Shown: in pieces, positions 34,235 through 45,147 of the stretch
Numbering within the stretch: the first letter of the stretch is position 1
Layout: each line of letters opens with the position of its first letter
From: Brachyhypopomus gauderio
Lineage: Eukaryota; Chordata; Actinopteri; Gymnotiformes; Hypopomidae
Reading direction: 5' to 3'
DNA: 64,000 nucleotides
Assembly (NCBI RefSeq): GCF_052324685.1
Contig: NC_135222.1
Location: 825,501-889,500, forward strand
Program-made: the position numbers and the translations under genes
The notes under the pieces: model-generated
What the model was told of the DNA's origin: nothing
Database searches by the model: none
The model's input: only the letters and a program-made list of their open reading frames with translations

Positions 34235-35425
34235 GGGTGCGCTGAATCACTCCACCACTCTTACAAATAAACAACGGGGGAACGAGACCACTGTGCGCCC
34301 GGCCACCCTAGACAGTAAGTGCCTAGTGCTCAAGTCTGGGATTCAGCCTTTGCACTACGCCCTTGTATATTTTACATTAAGTGGAGCTCAAGCACAAACG
34401 ATTTAGCTCGTCTGATTTAAATAAGTTATAACACACAGCCTACTTTTCCCGTTAGATCTCTCCATTCATCAACTGGCTGCTCACGGAGACCTGACACAAG
34501 TAAAGACGCAGCTCACATGTGGTAAGCAGCTCCGTGTCAACACACCTTCCACAGGTCAATGGCAACCGTGTGGTGCTGTAGTCAAATACACGAGAATATA
34601 CGTGGTTGTGTTTGCAGACTGGTCCCTGTTAAACAGTCAGGATGAGCGGGGCTTCACGCCGCTTATATGGGCCGCAGCGTTTGGGGAGATGGAAATGGTC
34701 CAGTTTCTCCTTGAGAAGGTGAACCACTCAGCCAAGACTTGCGTTCGTGTGGCTTCATGCGGAACGTGTCAGAAAAAAACGTGTTGTTTTAAAACCAGGG
34801 AGCTGATCCAAAAACATTTGCACGGGAGAGAGAAAGTGCCTTGTCTTTAGCCAGCGCCGGTGGATTCGCGGACATCGTGGGGATCCTTTTGAAACATGAA
34901 GTTGACGTCGACTCCTACGACTGGGTACGTAGTTGCATCGCAACACAACGAATGAAACGCAGCACTATAACATACTGAAGAACATCATATAACAAGATTT
35001 TTCTTTTCAGAACGGTGGCACGCCTCTTCTTTACGCAGTTCGTGGCAATCATATGAAATGCGTAGAAGCTCTTTTAAGTAAGCTTTTTTAAGAGTTAAAA
35101 TGTTTTAATGTTTTTAAGTAATGTCACATAATGCAATGTGTACAATCGTCTCTGTTTAGGACATGGTGCAGACATTACATTTGAAGCGGACTCTGGATAT
35201 AGTCCAGTGGCCCTTGCCGTTGCTCTTGGTTACAGAAAAAGCAAGTATCACAGATATCCAATAATCATCAAATGCACTGACATGACCCTTTATAGAAGTT
35301 ATTTAATAACCCATCTTGTAGCCTGGTAATACATAACTTTATATGTCTCATCTGACTGACACCAATATCTGCTCTTTTTAGTGCAAAAGTTGCTTGAAGA
35401 TCATATTTTAAACCTCTTAAGATGA
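34215..35425 (+). CDS. rfxank: RFX-associated ankyrin-repeat protein (RFXANK/RFX-B)
   Basis: Exons 34215-34314, 34456-34521, 34618-34718, 34799-34924, 35011-35077, 35160-35240 and 35382-35425 join in phase to 194 residues. Human RFXANK is about 260, and the difference is mainly a shorter N-terminal region. Four to five ankyrin repeats run from about residue 36 ([51 protein letters not shown] as expected for the family, [36 protein letters not shown]). They end in [11 protein letters not shown]. In mammals the protein joins RFX5 and RFXAP in the RFX complex, which binds the X box of MHC class II promoters and recruits CIITA in the nucleus. The final intron uses a GC donor. At its 3' end the gene converges with nr2c2ap. 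The exon 4 residues I read are [19 protein letters not shown]. Confidence 0.95.
35241..35381 (+). other. GC-AG intron of rfxank
   Basis: The exon ends TACAGAAAAA and the intron starts GCAAGT, a strong U1 match apart from the C. The acceptor is CTCTTTTTAG. The join [13 protein letters not shown] is collinear with the family. The only nearby GT (GTATCA) would shift the frame and stop within a few codons. Confidence 0.8.
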
Positions 35426-35482
35426 TCTCGATCTGGATGTACAAGAACAAACTGACCACAATGTGCATGTTTTTACTTTTTT

Positions 35483-35488
35483 AATAAA
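35483..35488 (+). terminator. rfxank polyadenylation signal
   Basis: AATAAA 58 nt after the stop codon. It is the first hexamer downstream and lies before the opposing nr2c2ap 3' end. Confidence 0.7.
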
Positions 35489-35602
35489 AATAGTTACAAG
35501 CCTTCTTTATACTTTGATTTGAGAGCCATTCATAAAGTTTCACTATGAGTGAACAGTAATATTTGACCCCCAGTATAATACTGAGTGAAAAACAATATAC
35601 CA

Positions 35603-35608
35603 TTTAAT
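35603..35608 (-). terminator. Candidate nr2c2ap polyadenylation signal
   Basis: Plus-strand TTTAAT reads ATTAAA on the gene strand, about 103 nt past the stop. Cleavage just below this point would leave the two convergent transcripts nearly abutting but not overlapping. Confidence 0.5.
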
Positions 35609-35710
35609 ATAAAAAATGTTACAAAACCCTCACAACCAGTCCATCACACAAGCCGCCAGTCCACGAGCCGACTGCTGTTCACTTGGCTTCCTGGTCCTCT
35701 CGTTTTAAGA

Positions 35711-36779
35711 CTACAGATCCTGTTTTCCCAGGATGTCTAAAGAGTAAACAATTATTCTTCCAAAAAAGTCTGAACTGTTTTGAAATACTAACTTAAGCTT
35801 CTGCACCACAGGGGCATCCTGGGAAATGGGAAAGCTGTGGGTGAGGAATCAAGGCTATAATACATACAAGGGAGGAGTCAGAGATGTGCCCTCTCTGGAC
35901 ATGAACCACCCTTCAGACACTGGGCTATGTACTTCCCTTTCTTAAACACTGCAAACTCTTAAAATTGAAGAAAAAATACAATTAATCAATTTAATTACAG
36001 GTTACAGACATGATGTCAAAGTAAAAAATTTAGCAAATCCACAAATGTAATAATTAGTACATCACGTTAAAATGCTCAGAGTAGGCTGTGCAAAGTTTAG
36101 AAGGATATCTGTAGAGAGTTGTTGTCTTCTGGATAGAAGTCCAGAATGCGTTCAAGAACTCCCTCTTTGCTACAGCCTAGGGCAGAGAAAATGAGAAACG
36201 GGCTGATAGTGTTAATGGTATTAACACGGTTGATCATAGCTATGGGCATTGCTGACACACTACTGGGGCTCGGACAACAGGCTACGAGAGGTGAGTGACA
36301 AAGGTCTGCAGAGATCGTGATTTAAATATGTAAATAATAGATATGCACCTTCTAACTTGCAAGATTTCCCTGAAAATCCCCCTTGGAATTGCAGTCTGAG
36401 CTCAGACACTTTCACTGGCGCAGGAAACTCCAGCAGTACCCACTGGGATTCTCCCTGTGAATGAAAGAACAACGCTGAAACAAGCCGCGAATACATATTA
36501 AACTTAATAACTATAATAGCTTAATTTTAATGTCTTTGATAAGTTTCGTTACCTGGTCAGAATTCCAACATGTGTCCTCATTAGGATCAAACATGAATTG
36601 TTTGCCGAACTGTTTGACATCTCTATTCAAAACAGAACTAACCCTGTTGAATATAATCAAGATGGAAATCAAAGATGGACATCATACAAATAGTAATTTG
36701 CTCACATATTACATTGAATAAAACAACCATCGCTTCTCTACCTGCAATGTGTATTACTACAAAGCACCGACACAGCCAT
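35711..36779 (-). CDS. nr2c2ap: Nuclear receptor 2C2-associated protein (TRA16)
   Basis: Exons in transcript order: 36779-36742, 36643-36553, 36454-36349, 36176-36109 and 35836-35711. They join in phase to 142 residues (human 139). Recognisable blocks are RVSSVLNRDVKQFGKQFMFD, EDTCWNSDQ, SQWVLLEFPAPVKVSELRLQ, FQGGFSGKSCKLEG, LDFYPEDNNSLQ and DFFGRIIVYSLDILG. The fold is a discoidin/F5-8C-like jelly roll covering nearly the whole protein. The mammalian protein was described as a partner and repressor of the orphan receptor NR2C2 (TR4) and is presumed nuclear. The final intron is an AT-AC U12 intron, without which the C-terminal 41 residues would be missed. The protein start MAVSVLCSNTHC differs from the human N-terminus. 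Confidence 0.93.
35837..36108 (-). other. U12-type AT-AC intron of nr2c2ap
   Basis: On the gene strand the donor is ATATCCTTCT directly after CTCTACAG, matching the U12 consensus ATATCCTT. The intron ends in CCCAC. CCTTGAT at 35854-35848 matches the U12 branch site CCTTRAY, with the branch A 12 nt from the 3' splice site. Joining gives NNSLQ/SFPIS, matching the human NNSLQTFPIP. A GT-AG reading would stop after LQISF. Confidence 0.9.
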
Positions 36780-36868
36780 GATTAGTTTGAACTTTCACCT
36801 GCGGCCAAAATGCCGACAAACGTTGTGTTTTTACGACATCTTGTGCATCGGGTAATTTTGATGAGCAA

Positions 36869-36882
36869 CCGCTAGGTGGCGG
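36869..36882. promoter_or_regulatory. Perfect CTCF core motif at the nr2c2ap 5' end
   Basis: CCGCTAGGTGGCGG fits the CTCF core consensus CCRSYAGRKGGCRS at all 14 positions. It lies about 90 bp upstream of the nr2c2ap ATG, at the edge between the compact gene cluster and the gene-poor right half. Confidence 0.65.
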
Positions 36883-38487
36883 TGTTGTTTGGTAAATAAA
36901 GGGGATCTGGCGAGCTCCAGAAAAGACCAGCCATGCCCTAGCAAATGACCGGTTTTTATGAGGCAGTCAGTGATAACGAACGCAATACGTTTTACAGCAC
37001 TACGTACACTTTAGTTGCTGTGAACACGAAATGATTTTAATTTCATTTCAATACTTCACTGATACTTGGTTTAAGCCGGATATAATAAATTGTGTCATTA
37101 ATGTCGTTTTGGATGTCCAAAAAATGTCATTTTGGTGATTGGGTTTCCACCTATGAGAATAATAATGTTGCTGCCTAATGTGTTAGAAGAACTGAGAGTG
37201 TATTATTTTTGCCTGTTTAGTTGGTTGTGGGTTTTGACACCGTGTTTGTTCTGAGGAGTATTTGATGAGCTGTTCGAGGGCACATCTGCTCGCGCGGGAG
37301 CAATTAGTCGCGTGCCTCTGTTCTTCTCGTCTCCTGGCACGCAGCGAGCACGTCCCTCGCGCTGAAATTTTCCGCCACAGTTTGAATGAGGTTTTTAATT
37401 AAACCATTAAGAAACAAAGCGTTTGCACAATATGGTTGGCTGCCTCCATTACAAACCGTAATCAGTTGTAATTTATTCGTTTACAACAGCAAGAAACGGA
37501 TTTCAGTCATTATCTTCTTTTTCCTGTGCTCGCAGGTTTAGAGTAGACATCCATTTGTGCTGTGTACCCAGAGGAATAGGCGACGTGTTACCCTGTGCAC
37601 TAAATTACTGGTCAGATGGACTGACAGAGAAAGAAAGATTGACAAAATAGTACCTTCCCGCTAATGTTGTAATTGCCTATTTGGGGTATCTTTGTAGTGC
37701 CTTGGAAGGTCTTCGGTCTTTCTTAGTGATACTGATTATCTAATTAGCAGGCAATTTTGAAAACTACCTTCTGGGGTGTCATAAAACTATCTCCAAGGCT
37801 CTTTAGGCTTTTTAAAGTACCTTTGGAGCAGGATCTTTTAAGATTTTTAAAAATTGCATTGTAGATCCTTGCCCTTATACCTGCAAGCAACAAACCCATG
37901 TCTTTTATAGGAGAGTGTCAACCTCAGTTGTTTCCACAGTTCATCTCAGGACTGGTGGAGGATTCCAGTCCTGTTCGCAGTACATGCATCAGCAGGGTTT
38001 ATGAAGTGTGACTAGTCCCATTTAGAAACACACTTGAGTAAGCTCCAAACTGCCCAAGAGGGGAGTTGCTAACAGTCCTACGTGGACAAAAATCAAATCA
38101 GCCTTTAACTGGAACAAACTTCAAAATGTTCAAAAATATAATTGTATGCATATTAAGTATAAAATAAGTATGGTCCTTTTTGTTTTTGCCATTTAAATAA
38201 AATCCTGTAATAAATGAAATAAATAGTTATGTCTTGTTTAGCAAGCCTAATGATCAAAATTTATTGTTGAATATACTGAATGTTGAAATGGGGGGTGTTC
38301 TGTAATGAACTGTGAGTAACAGGGATAAGAATATTTTAAAGTCTTCAGAGCTGTTAGGATACCTGAATTTCAACCACAGTCTAACCCTGCAAATTGCATT
38401 TACTGCCATTATAGTAAAATAGCATCCCTAATTAGGAGAATTCAATCTCATTAGTGCTCACTTACACTGACTGTGACAGCAGGGAGC

Positions 38488-38488
<1 letters not shown>

Positions 38489-38532
<44 letters not shown>
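38489..38532. repeat. (GT)n(GA)n compound microsatellite
   Basis: About 12 GT units passing directly into about 10 GA units. Confidence 0.9.
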
Positions 38533-38696
38533 ATGTGTTTGCTGACTGGTCCCCTTGAGGAATGCTCAGGCATTTTTTTAAACAAAATTGCATCTTTTGT
38601 TTCTGTTCTGTTTTGTTTTGGTTACATTTATGTGTAGGCATTACATTATTTATCTACAAACGTCTTCAGAAATATTCCTCAGAGATAGTAGTAAAA

Positions 38697-38699
<3 letters not shown>

Positions 38700-38728
<29 letters not shown>
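38700..38728. repeat. (GT)n microsatellite
   Basis: About 14 GT units, 120 bp before the longer GT array. Confidence 0.9.
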
Positions 38729-38729
<1 letters not shown>

Positions 38730-38843
38730 GGTTGTGTTGTTTTATATGCTGATAAAGTGCTGCTAGGCCATGGTGTTACAGTCATACTGCACAGACCACA
38801 CCATAATTGGACTTCAAGAACCTACTCCTATTCGAACTACATA

Positions 38844-38983
<140 letters not shown>

Positions 38984-39699
38984 GAGTTTGGGTGTGATGT
39001 CCCCTCCACTGGCTGCCAAAAGAATATCAAGAATGTATCTGCTCTAGTTTAGTATTATCAAAGCCAGGTGAATTCCTTAACAGTACCCAGTTCCATACAA
39101 TAAATGATCCAATCACCATGTAAATCCAATTAAAAATTTTGACTTGAAATGTAGTGTTCCTCATTTTACCTCATGTAATGGACACAGCTAAAAGCATAGC
39201 ATGTTCAACGCAAACCATAATGAAGCCTAATTAGACCCCATTTTTTGAAGGTGTGAAGTCTAGCAATTCAGTAGTCTGTGGTTCCCAATTACATTCACAT
39301 TCACTGTGGAGAAATATTCCTTACCATCATAGATTGGAGAAATGGAGCCCTGTGTTTGAAATTCCAGTTGACATGTGTGACAGAAATTATTGATCAGATC
39401 ATGTTTAGTTATTATAAGAGATCATTATGAACTTTATGATTTAGTATTTAGTTCATTCTGACTAAGCAGAAGGACTACAATAATGAAGTAGTGTGATTCA
39501 GTGTAACCATGTTTAGTTCATATTATGCATGTGTGCTATACTGTGACCCAGGTCAGGGAGAGTGCTGAGGGTAAGAGCACTCTGTTAACTGGTAGTCACT
39601 AGACTACTAGTCTTGGGTCATTTAGCTTTCTCTGTGTTCAACTGATACATCAGTTGCTTCCGCTAACTCTAGGGAAGTCCATATTAGGAGATACACACA

Positions 39700-39969
39700 T
39701 GTGAGACAAAGTAGCCTGCTGGACGTTTATGTTTTGGAACATGCTGTGCTAAAGATAACCTGCTTGTTAGAACTGCTGAATTGTGTTTAAGATTGTATAT
39801 AAGCAGGGGGACTGTCCCCCTGCCTTCAGAGTTGTCATGCTTGAATGAGACTCTCATGTCTGTGTCTGTCTTTGTCCCATTTATATATTCATATTTTTGT
39901 AATAAATTATTCATTAATCATTAATCATTTAACCACGTCCTCATCCATTTCCAGAAAATTTCCACGACA
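39700..39969 (+). mobile_element. Candidate solo LTR (LTR retrotransposon or retrovirus-like)
   Basis: A 270-bp block begins TGTGAGAC and ends ACGACA. Inside it are, in order, a TATA box (TGTATATAAGC), an R-like region and AATAAA at about 39900, followed by AT-rich sequence. This is the internal order of an LTR (U3-R-U5). I see no gag/pol and no second LTR nearby, and I could not confirm a target-site duplication. Boundaries are therefore tentative. Confidence 0.4.
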
Positions 39970-40401
39970 CTTGTAAGGGTAGAATTTGCAGTTATAATGG
40001 TAAGGCAAATTTCTTTTATTCTTGTGTTGTACATGGTTTACATGGTTGAAGTGAGTTGGCGTGACACTGTTTTTGTATGAGTATTACTGAGTATTTAATA
40101 GTGCTTCTCTACCTTATTTGTTTCTTTCAATGTATGAGTTTATCTCAGAGTCTCAGTCAAAGTGCATATTTCTAACTTCCTCGTATAAGTCTGTCCTTAC
40201 GTATGAGAGACATGACTTGAAGAATTGGTCTGAGTGTGTTTTAATAACATGTACTTTTGAGAACATACCCCTGAGTTAACCCAGCCATTTAAACCACTGC
40301 TGACATTTGGGATAAAGTGGATGGATCAATAGTGTGGAAATGTCACTGGCTGGAGAACTGCACCATGAAGGATGGAGAATGATCTGTAAGTACATCCCAT
40401 A

Positions 40402-40433
40402 ATCCATCCATCCATCCATCCATCCATCCATCC

Positions 40434-40527
<94 letters not shown>
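40402..40527. repeat. (ATCC)n(ATCT)n compound tetranucleotide array
   Basis: About 8 ATCC units followed by about 22 ATCT units; the ATCT part is the reverse complement of the GATA arrays at 5.5 and 6.0 kb. Confidence 0.95.
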
Positions 40528-42931
40528 GATGCAGTCCAATGGGGTCTTTCAATAATTGATGTACATTGGCATGGCTAGACAGTACCCTTATGAAATCTAA
40601 TGTTATCCAGTTATTCTAAACATCACTATGTTTAAGCATGGCTTCAACTGATAGTCTTAGTAATATGGGCTTTGCAAATCAGATGACATGGAACAGAATA
40701 AGAGTGAAAACCCGATTCCCCTTTCTTTGACGCTGTTGTGAGATTTAAATAGTTTCACAGGGTTTTAGAAAAGGGCATTGTGAGTTGGACAAAGTTGCTG
40801 ACTCACCATTTTACCATATAAACTTTAACTTCATCCTTGGCTCAATACAAGACAGAGAGATATGCACAGATGGGCCTGTTAAAAAAACATGTGCTACAGT
40901 GACTCATGTAAGACCGCTTTCTCACAGAAATGTTTGAGTTAATCTGAGAGTTAATCTGAAAGTGCTCCAAGGCGATTCACTGTGCAGAGCAGAATTGCAG
41001 TTATTAAGAAGTATCACAGTTGTCTAATCTTATTTTAAATAAGACAAACAGGGCTTTAGATGAATATATCTGTCCCTATATTTAGGATAATTTCTTTGCC
41101 TTTAGCCTGCATTATTGCTTTGCATTTTTGTTGTAAATATTATACATCCTCAATCGAGGGCTTTAATTTGTTTATATGGACAAACACATAAGGGCACAGT
41201 CCCCATAGCAACAAGGGACAGTTTCTCACAGCTGCTATGATACCATGTGCCCTTTGATAACATTTCAGACATTTCATACATGGTTATAAGTACTGTCTGA
41301 GCGACAGTGTGTGCATGTGTGTGTGTTGGTGTTGGTGGTGGGGGGTGGGATATATGTCTCACCACTGATTGCCCTGAAAGAGCCTTGAAATGTCTCTTAT
41401 TTTCTATTCTCAGTGTCTGGTACACAGTCTCTCAGGCAAATTCTTGCGCAGTTGCCAAGTAAGCACAGTTGTCCAAGGTCCATGTAAATTAGGACAGGGT
41501 CAAGACTGAGTCTGGACTCCTAAATGTCATGCATTTGAATTTTTTTTTTTTGTGTGACAATGCGAAATATGCCTTTCTGGGTAATAGATCAGGCATAGGG
41601 AGAGGCTTAGCAATAGCATTAGCATTAAAGTGCAACGTTCTAATTAATGGCCGACTCTGGTTGTGTGGCCTTTGATATGGTGAGCTGTCTTTTCTTTCAA
41701 AGGCACAATTTAGACAAACATTGCTGAGATGTGATGCCTGTGCCTGTCTCCCATGTCATTAAGAGCCACGTAAACCTCCTCAGGCCATGCACACATTCTT
41801 CCTGAGGAACTCTTTTGATTAGCAGAGAACCAAGCAGCACACACTTGGCTAGCAAAAACATGGATGAAAGTAACACACATCCTTAACATTCTTTCTTGGT
41901 AGCATCAAATGCTCCAGTAATAATGTGTGTGGAAAACAAATAAATAAAGCAGTTGAGCGTCGGAAAGGTAAGGTCATACTGGACGTGGATATTCCATTTC
42001 ACAGAGGTTTGTTGACATTATAGCCAGGAGAGTTTTACTGTTGAAAACAAAGAAAAGAAAAACACAACTGGACACTAGCACACATTAGACTAATGTATTC
42101 TTATCTTCAGTGGATAGTTACCCCAAAATAGCACAAGATAGTACAGAAATTATCTTTGAAGTCCACTGAGAGTGTTCATGTTGAGGCCATTTGCTAAACA
42201 GTCAAAATGCTTTGAGTCGGTACAAGTCTGTAGACCGTTGAGAAGCCAGGACCTCCACCCAACAATCAGGACCCCACCCTGTAGCATGGCACTCACCTGT
42301 ACGCTAACATTCATGAATACTCATGCTATTGAAATCTTACTTTTCATTTTTATGTGGGTTCACATCATTGTTTGTTCAAAACATTTTAGTTCAATGATCA
42401 GGAAAAATGTTTTCTTTTTGTCAGTGCGTTGAGCAAATTCCTAACGCTCAACGCTACACTGCAGGCAGTGTGAATAAGTGCTGTTGTGGAATCAAGCAGA
42501 GAGAGGGAAGTATTAAGAAAACTGTTTTCCTGACATGGCCTTTTACACAGTGAAAAAAGTCCAGATTTGGTCGTATTTTTGTTTGAGTACTGAAAACCCC
42601 TTGGGTTGTTGAATGTCTTTCTCTGCTTGTCTCCTGCTCTTGTGTGTAATGTTTATGGTTAGTGTATTGGGCTGAGAGGTCTTGATTGTAACACCCAAGC
42701 CATTAAAAGTCATGACTGGAAAATGCATCACTTCTACCTTGTGTCAGCTAACTAACAGAGATAGTTACTTATGTTAGAGGCCAAATAAGGCGGGCTTTGG
42801 CCTATGGAGGTGCCCCACCACCCTGGGGCAGCAGGGTTGTCTGATGTCATTCACTGCAAGGTCTGTAAGGTCAGTCTGGTAAATGGACAGTAAAAGGCAC
42901 AGCATGTTCTTTACATCCTGCTTTTTAAGAC

Positions 42932-43153
42932 AGACTCTAATCTGACTCTAGCATGACTCTAATCTGACTCCAACACGACTCTAAACTGACTCTAGCGTGA
43001 CTTTAATCTGACTCCAACCTGACTCTAATCTGACTCCAACCTGACTCTAATCTGACTCTAATCTGACTCTAGCCTGACTCCAATCTGACTCTAGCCTGAC
43101 TCTAATCTGACTCTAATCTGACTCCAACCTGACTCTAGCCTGACTCTAATCTG
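42932..43153. repeat. 11-bp minisatellite (TGACTCTAATC type), about 20 copies
   Basis: Tandem 11-mers TGACTCTAATC, TGACTCCAACC and TGACTCTAGCC alternate, so parts behave as a 22-bp dimer. Most differences are at three positions near the unit end. Each unit contains TGACTC, which resembles an AP-1 half or full site core. Confidence 0.9.
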
Positions 43154-45111
43154 TGGAGACTCACTCTTATGGGACACTGTGGTACACAGTCATACTTTTT
43201 ACCCACAAACCGCAAAATTCAAGGCAGTATTTGGGGTTTGCAGGGTCTTTTTCTTTGACACCATTTGCAGATGACCGTTGATGCTGGTATGTCCTCATGG
43301 TGGCAATGAAACGAATAGATGGTAGTCAAAGGTAGTAAGGACAGTAGCTACATCACAGAGTGCTACTGCTGTTGAAGCTAAGTATCATGAGATCTTCATT
43401 TCCAAGATGCCAGTCAGTCTGGTTGACAAGGTGCTAGGATTCAGTCTTCGTGGTTTCTTCTTTGACATATCACTGTTTTTCTGTGAATCCATTTAATGTT
43501 TTCAGTAATATTTTCTGGTGACAGCATACAACACAACCCAGCCTCAAGGACAATCTTTCTTACAGATGTTGTCTCGGCCCAGAACTATGGGAAGGAACAA
43601 GGTTTACGCAGTGGGTTCGTCTGTCGGTTATTGTATTCCAGACCTACATACACTAGACTGAGTGTCTTTTTATTTTAAGGCACTCTGAACATGTAAATCT
43701 TTAGAGCGCATTGCAGCCGACTAGTATCTGTCTCCGTTATCCTGTACTGAGATCAGTTTGACATTGTTTATTATAAGTGGCAGGAGAATAGAACGATCAT
43801 AGTCATATCCGGAAACATTTGTTCTTTCAGAGGCCAGCAACATCAAGGTTCTGTCCAAGATGCTTTATGTATTTAGCCAGGTGTATATTTTACCTGTTTG
43901 GCTATTGCAGAGATGACTAATACACATACTGGTTATTTTATGTCTGCAAACATTTACTTTAATCGCTATTCTTTTGACAGGATTTAAGCTTGATGAAACA
44001 ATAATATGCAATAAAAATTTCACACCATTGCTCTTATGATTCCCACTGCGTTTTTTGGTACATTGAGTCCACTTAGCATTTTTTCCCCAAGTGATAATGA
44101 TATTCTCAGCATGCTGTTGGTTTTATGCATGTAGATTTAATTTTTCAGAACTGTTTTTATTATATTTTAGTTTTAGATTTCCAGAACCACAGTGCTCACA
44201 GTATAAATTATACTGTGATGTTGTTCTTACTATTTTCAATGAAGAATGTGTTTTGCTCTCGGTTCATAAAGTATTGGCTTGCGATGATACCATTCCATCT
44301 TTTGTTTGTATAATAACAGTAAAGTGTTCTGTGATTGCGTTTTTGAGATATGCGTGAAGATTTATATTCCTAGGCTACAAATGTTGATAGTCAATGGGAT
44401 ACTGCAAGGCTAACATACTATTAATTAAGAGATATTGTGTTAGAGAAAACAACCCTCTGCTTTCTGTTGTGCAACTTTTTGGGTACTCTGGATCCATAAT
44501 TTTGCCCCATGTTTAATCTGCCCCACTTCTTTATGGATTTGCCTCACGCTGGTATAATTGCACCATTCCTAACAGTCTTGTCACCTGTGTAATTATCACA
44601 TAGAATGGCGAGAAGTCATGTGCCTAGATACCTACGAGATACACTTGTACTTTGAGTTTGATGCTATTCAACTGTAATGGGGAAATATGAAATTGAATCA
44701 GGGTCCATTTTTACTGGTACAATCTTGGCTGTATCTCAGCAGTGGTATCTAATTTATCCATTCAAAAATCCAATTATTACACTGACATTCTCTTCTCAAG
44801 ATGACCATTTAGTTATCTGTCGTAATAAGTAAAAAAGAAAACCACACAAAAGACACGTTACATGGTTCGTGCTGTGGCATGTCTCTCATTTACACTGGGC
44901 AGAGGACCTGGTGCTGTTCCTCACTCCTCATCCATTATGGATCAGTCTGGCCCACACCTGAGCGGCTCTCTTTCGCTCTCATTTAGGTCCTCTGCTGACT
45001 CTTCTCTATTCTCCACACTCAATGGTCCCTCTGCAGTTCTCACAGAGCCCGTTTACCAAACGCTCGGACGCTGCATCACCGCCTCGGGTTTGTCTTCCTC
45101 CCAACCCCCAC

Positions 45112-45113
<2 letters not shown>

Positions 45114-45143
<30 letters not shown>
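45114..45143. repeat. (CT)n microsatellite
   Basis: About 14 CT units inside a pyrimidine-rich stretch. Confidence 0.85.

Positions 45144-45147
<4 letters not shown>

Noticed and set aside
35812-35836. AG before GATGCCCC as the nr2c2ap final acceptor (AT-AG)
   Set aside because: It is in phase, but it deletes the SFPIS residues that align with the human TFPIP. The AC site has the ideal 12-nt branch spacing.
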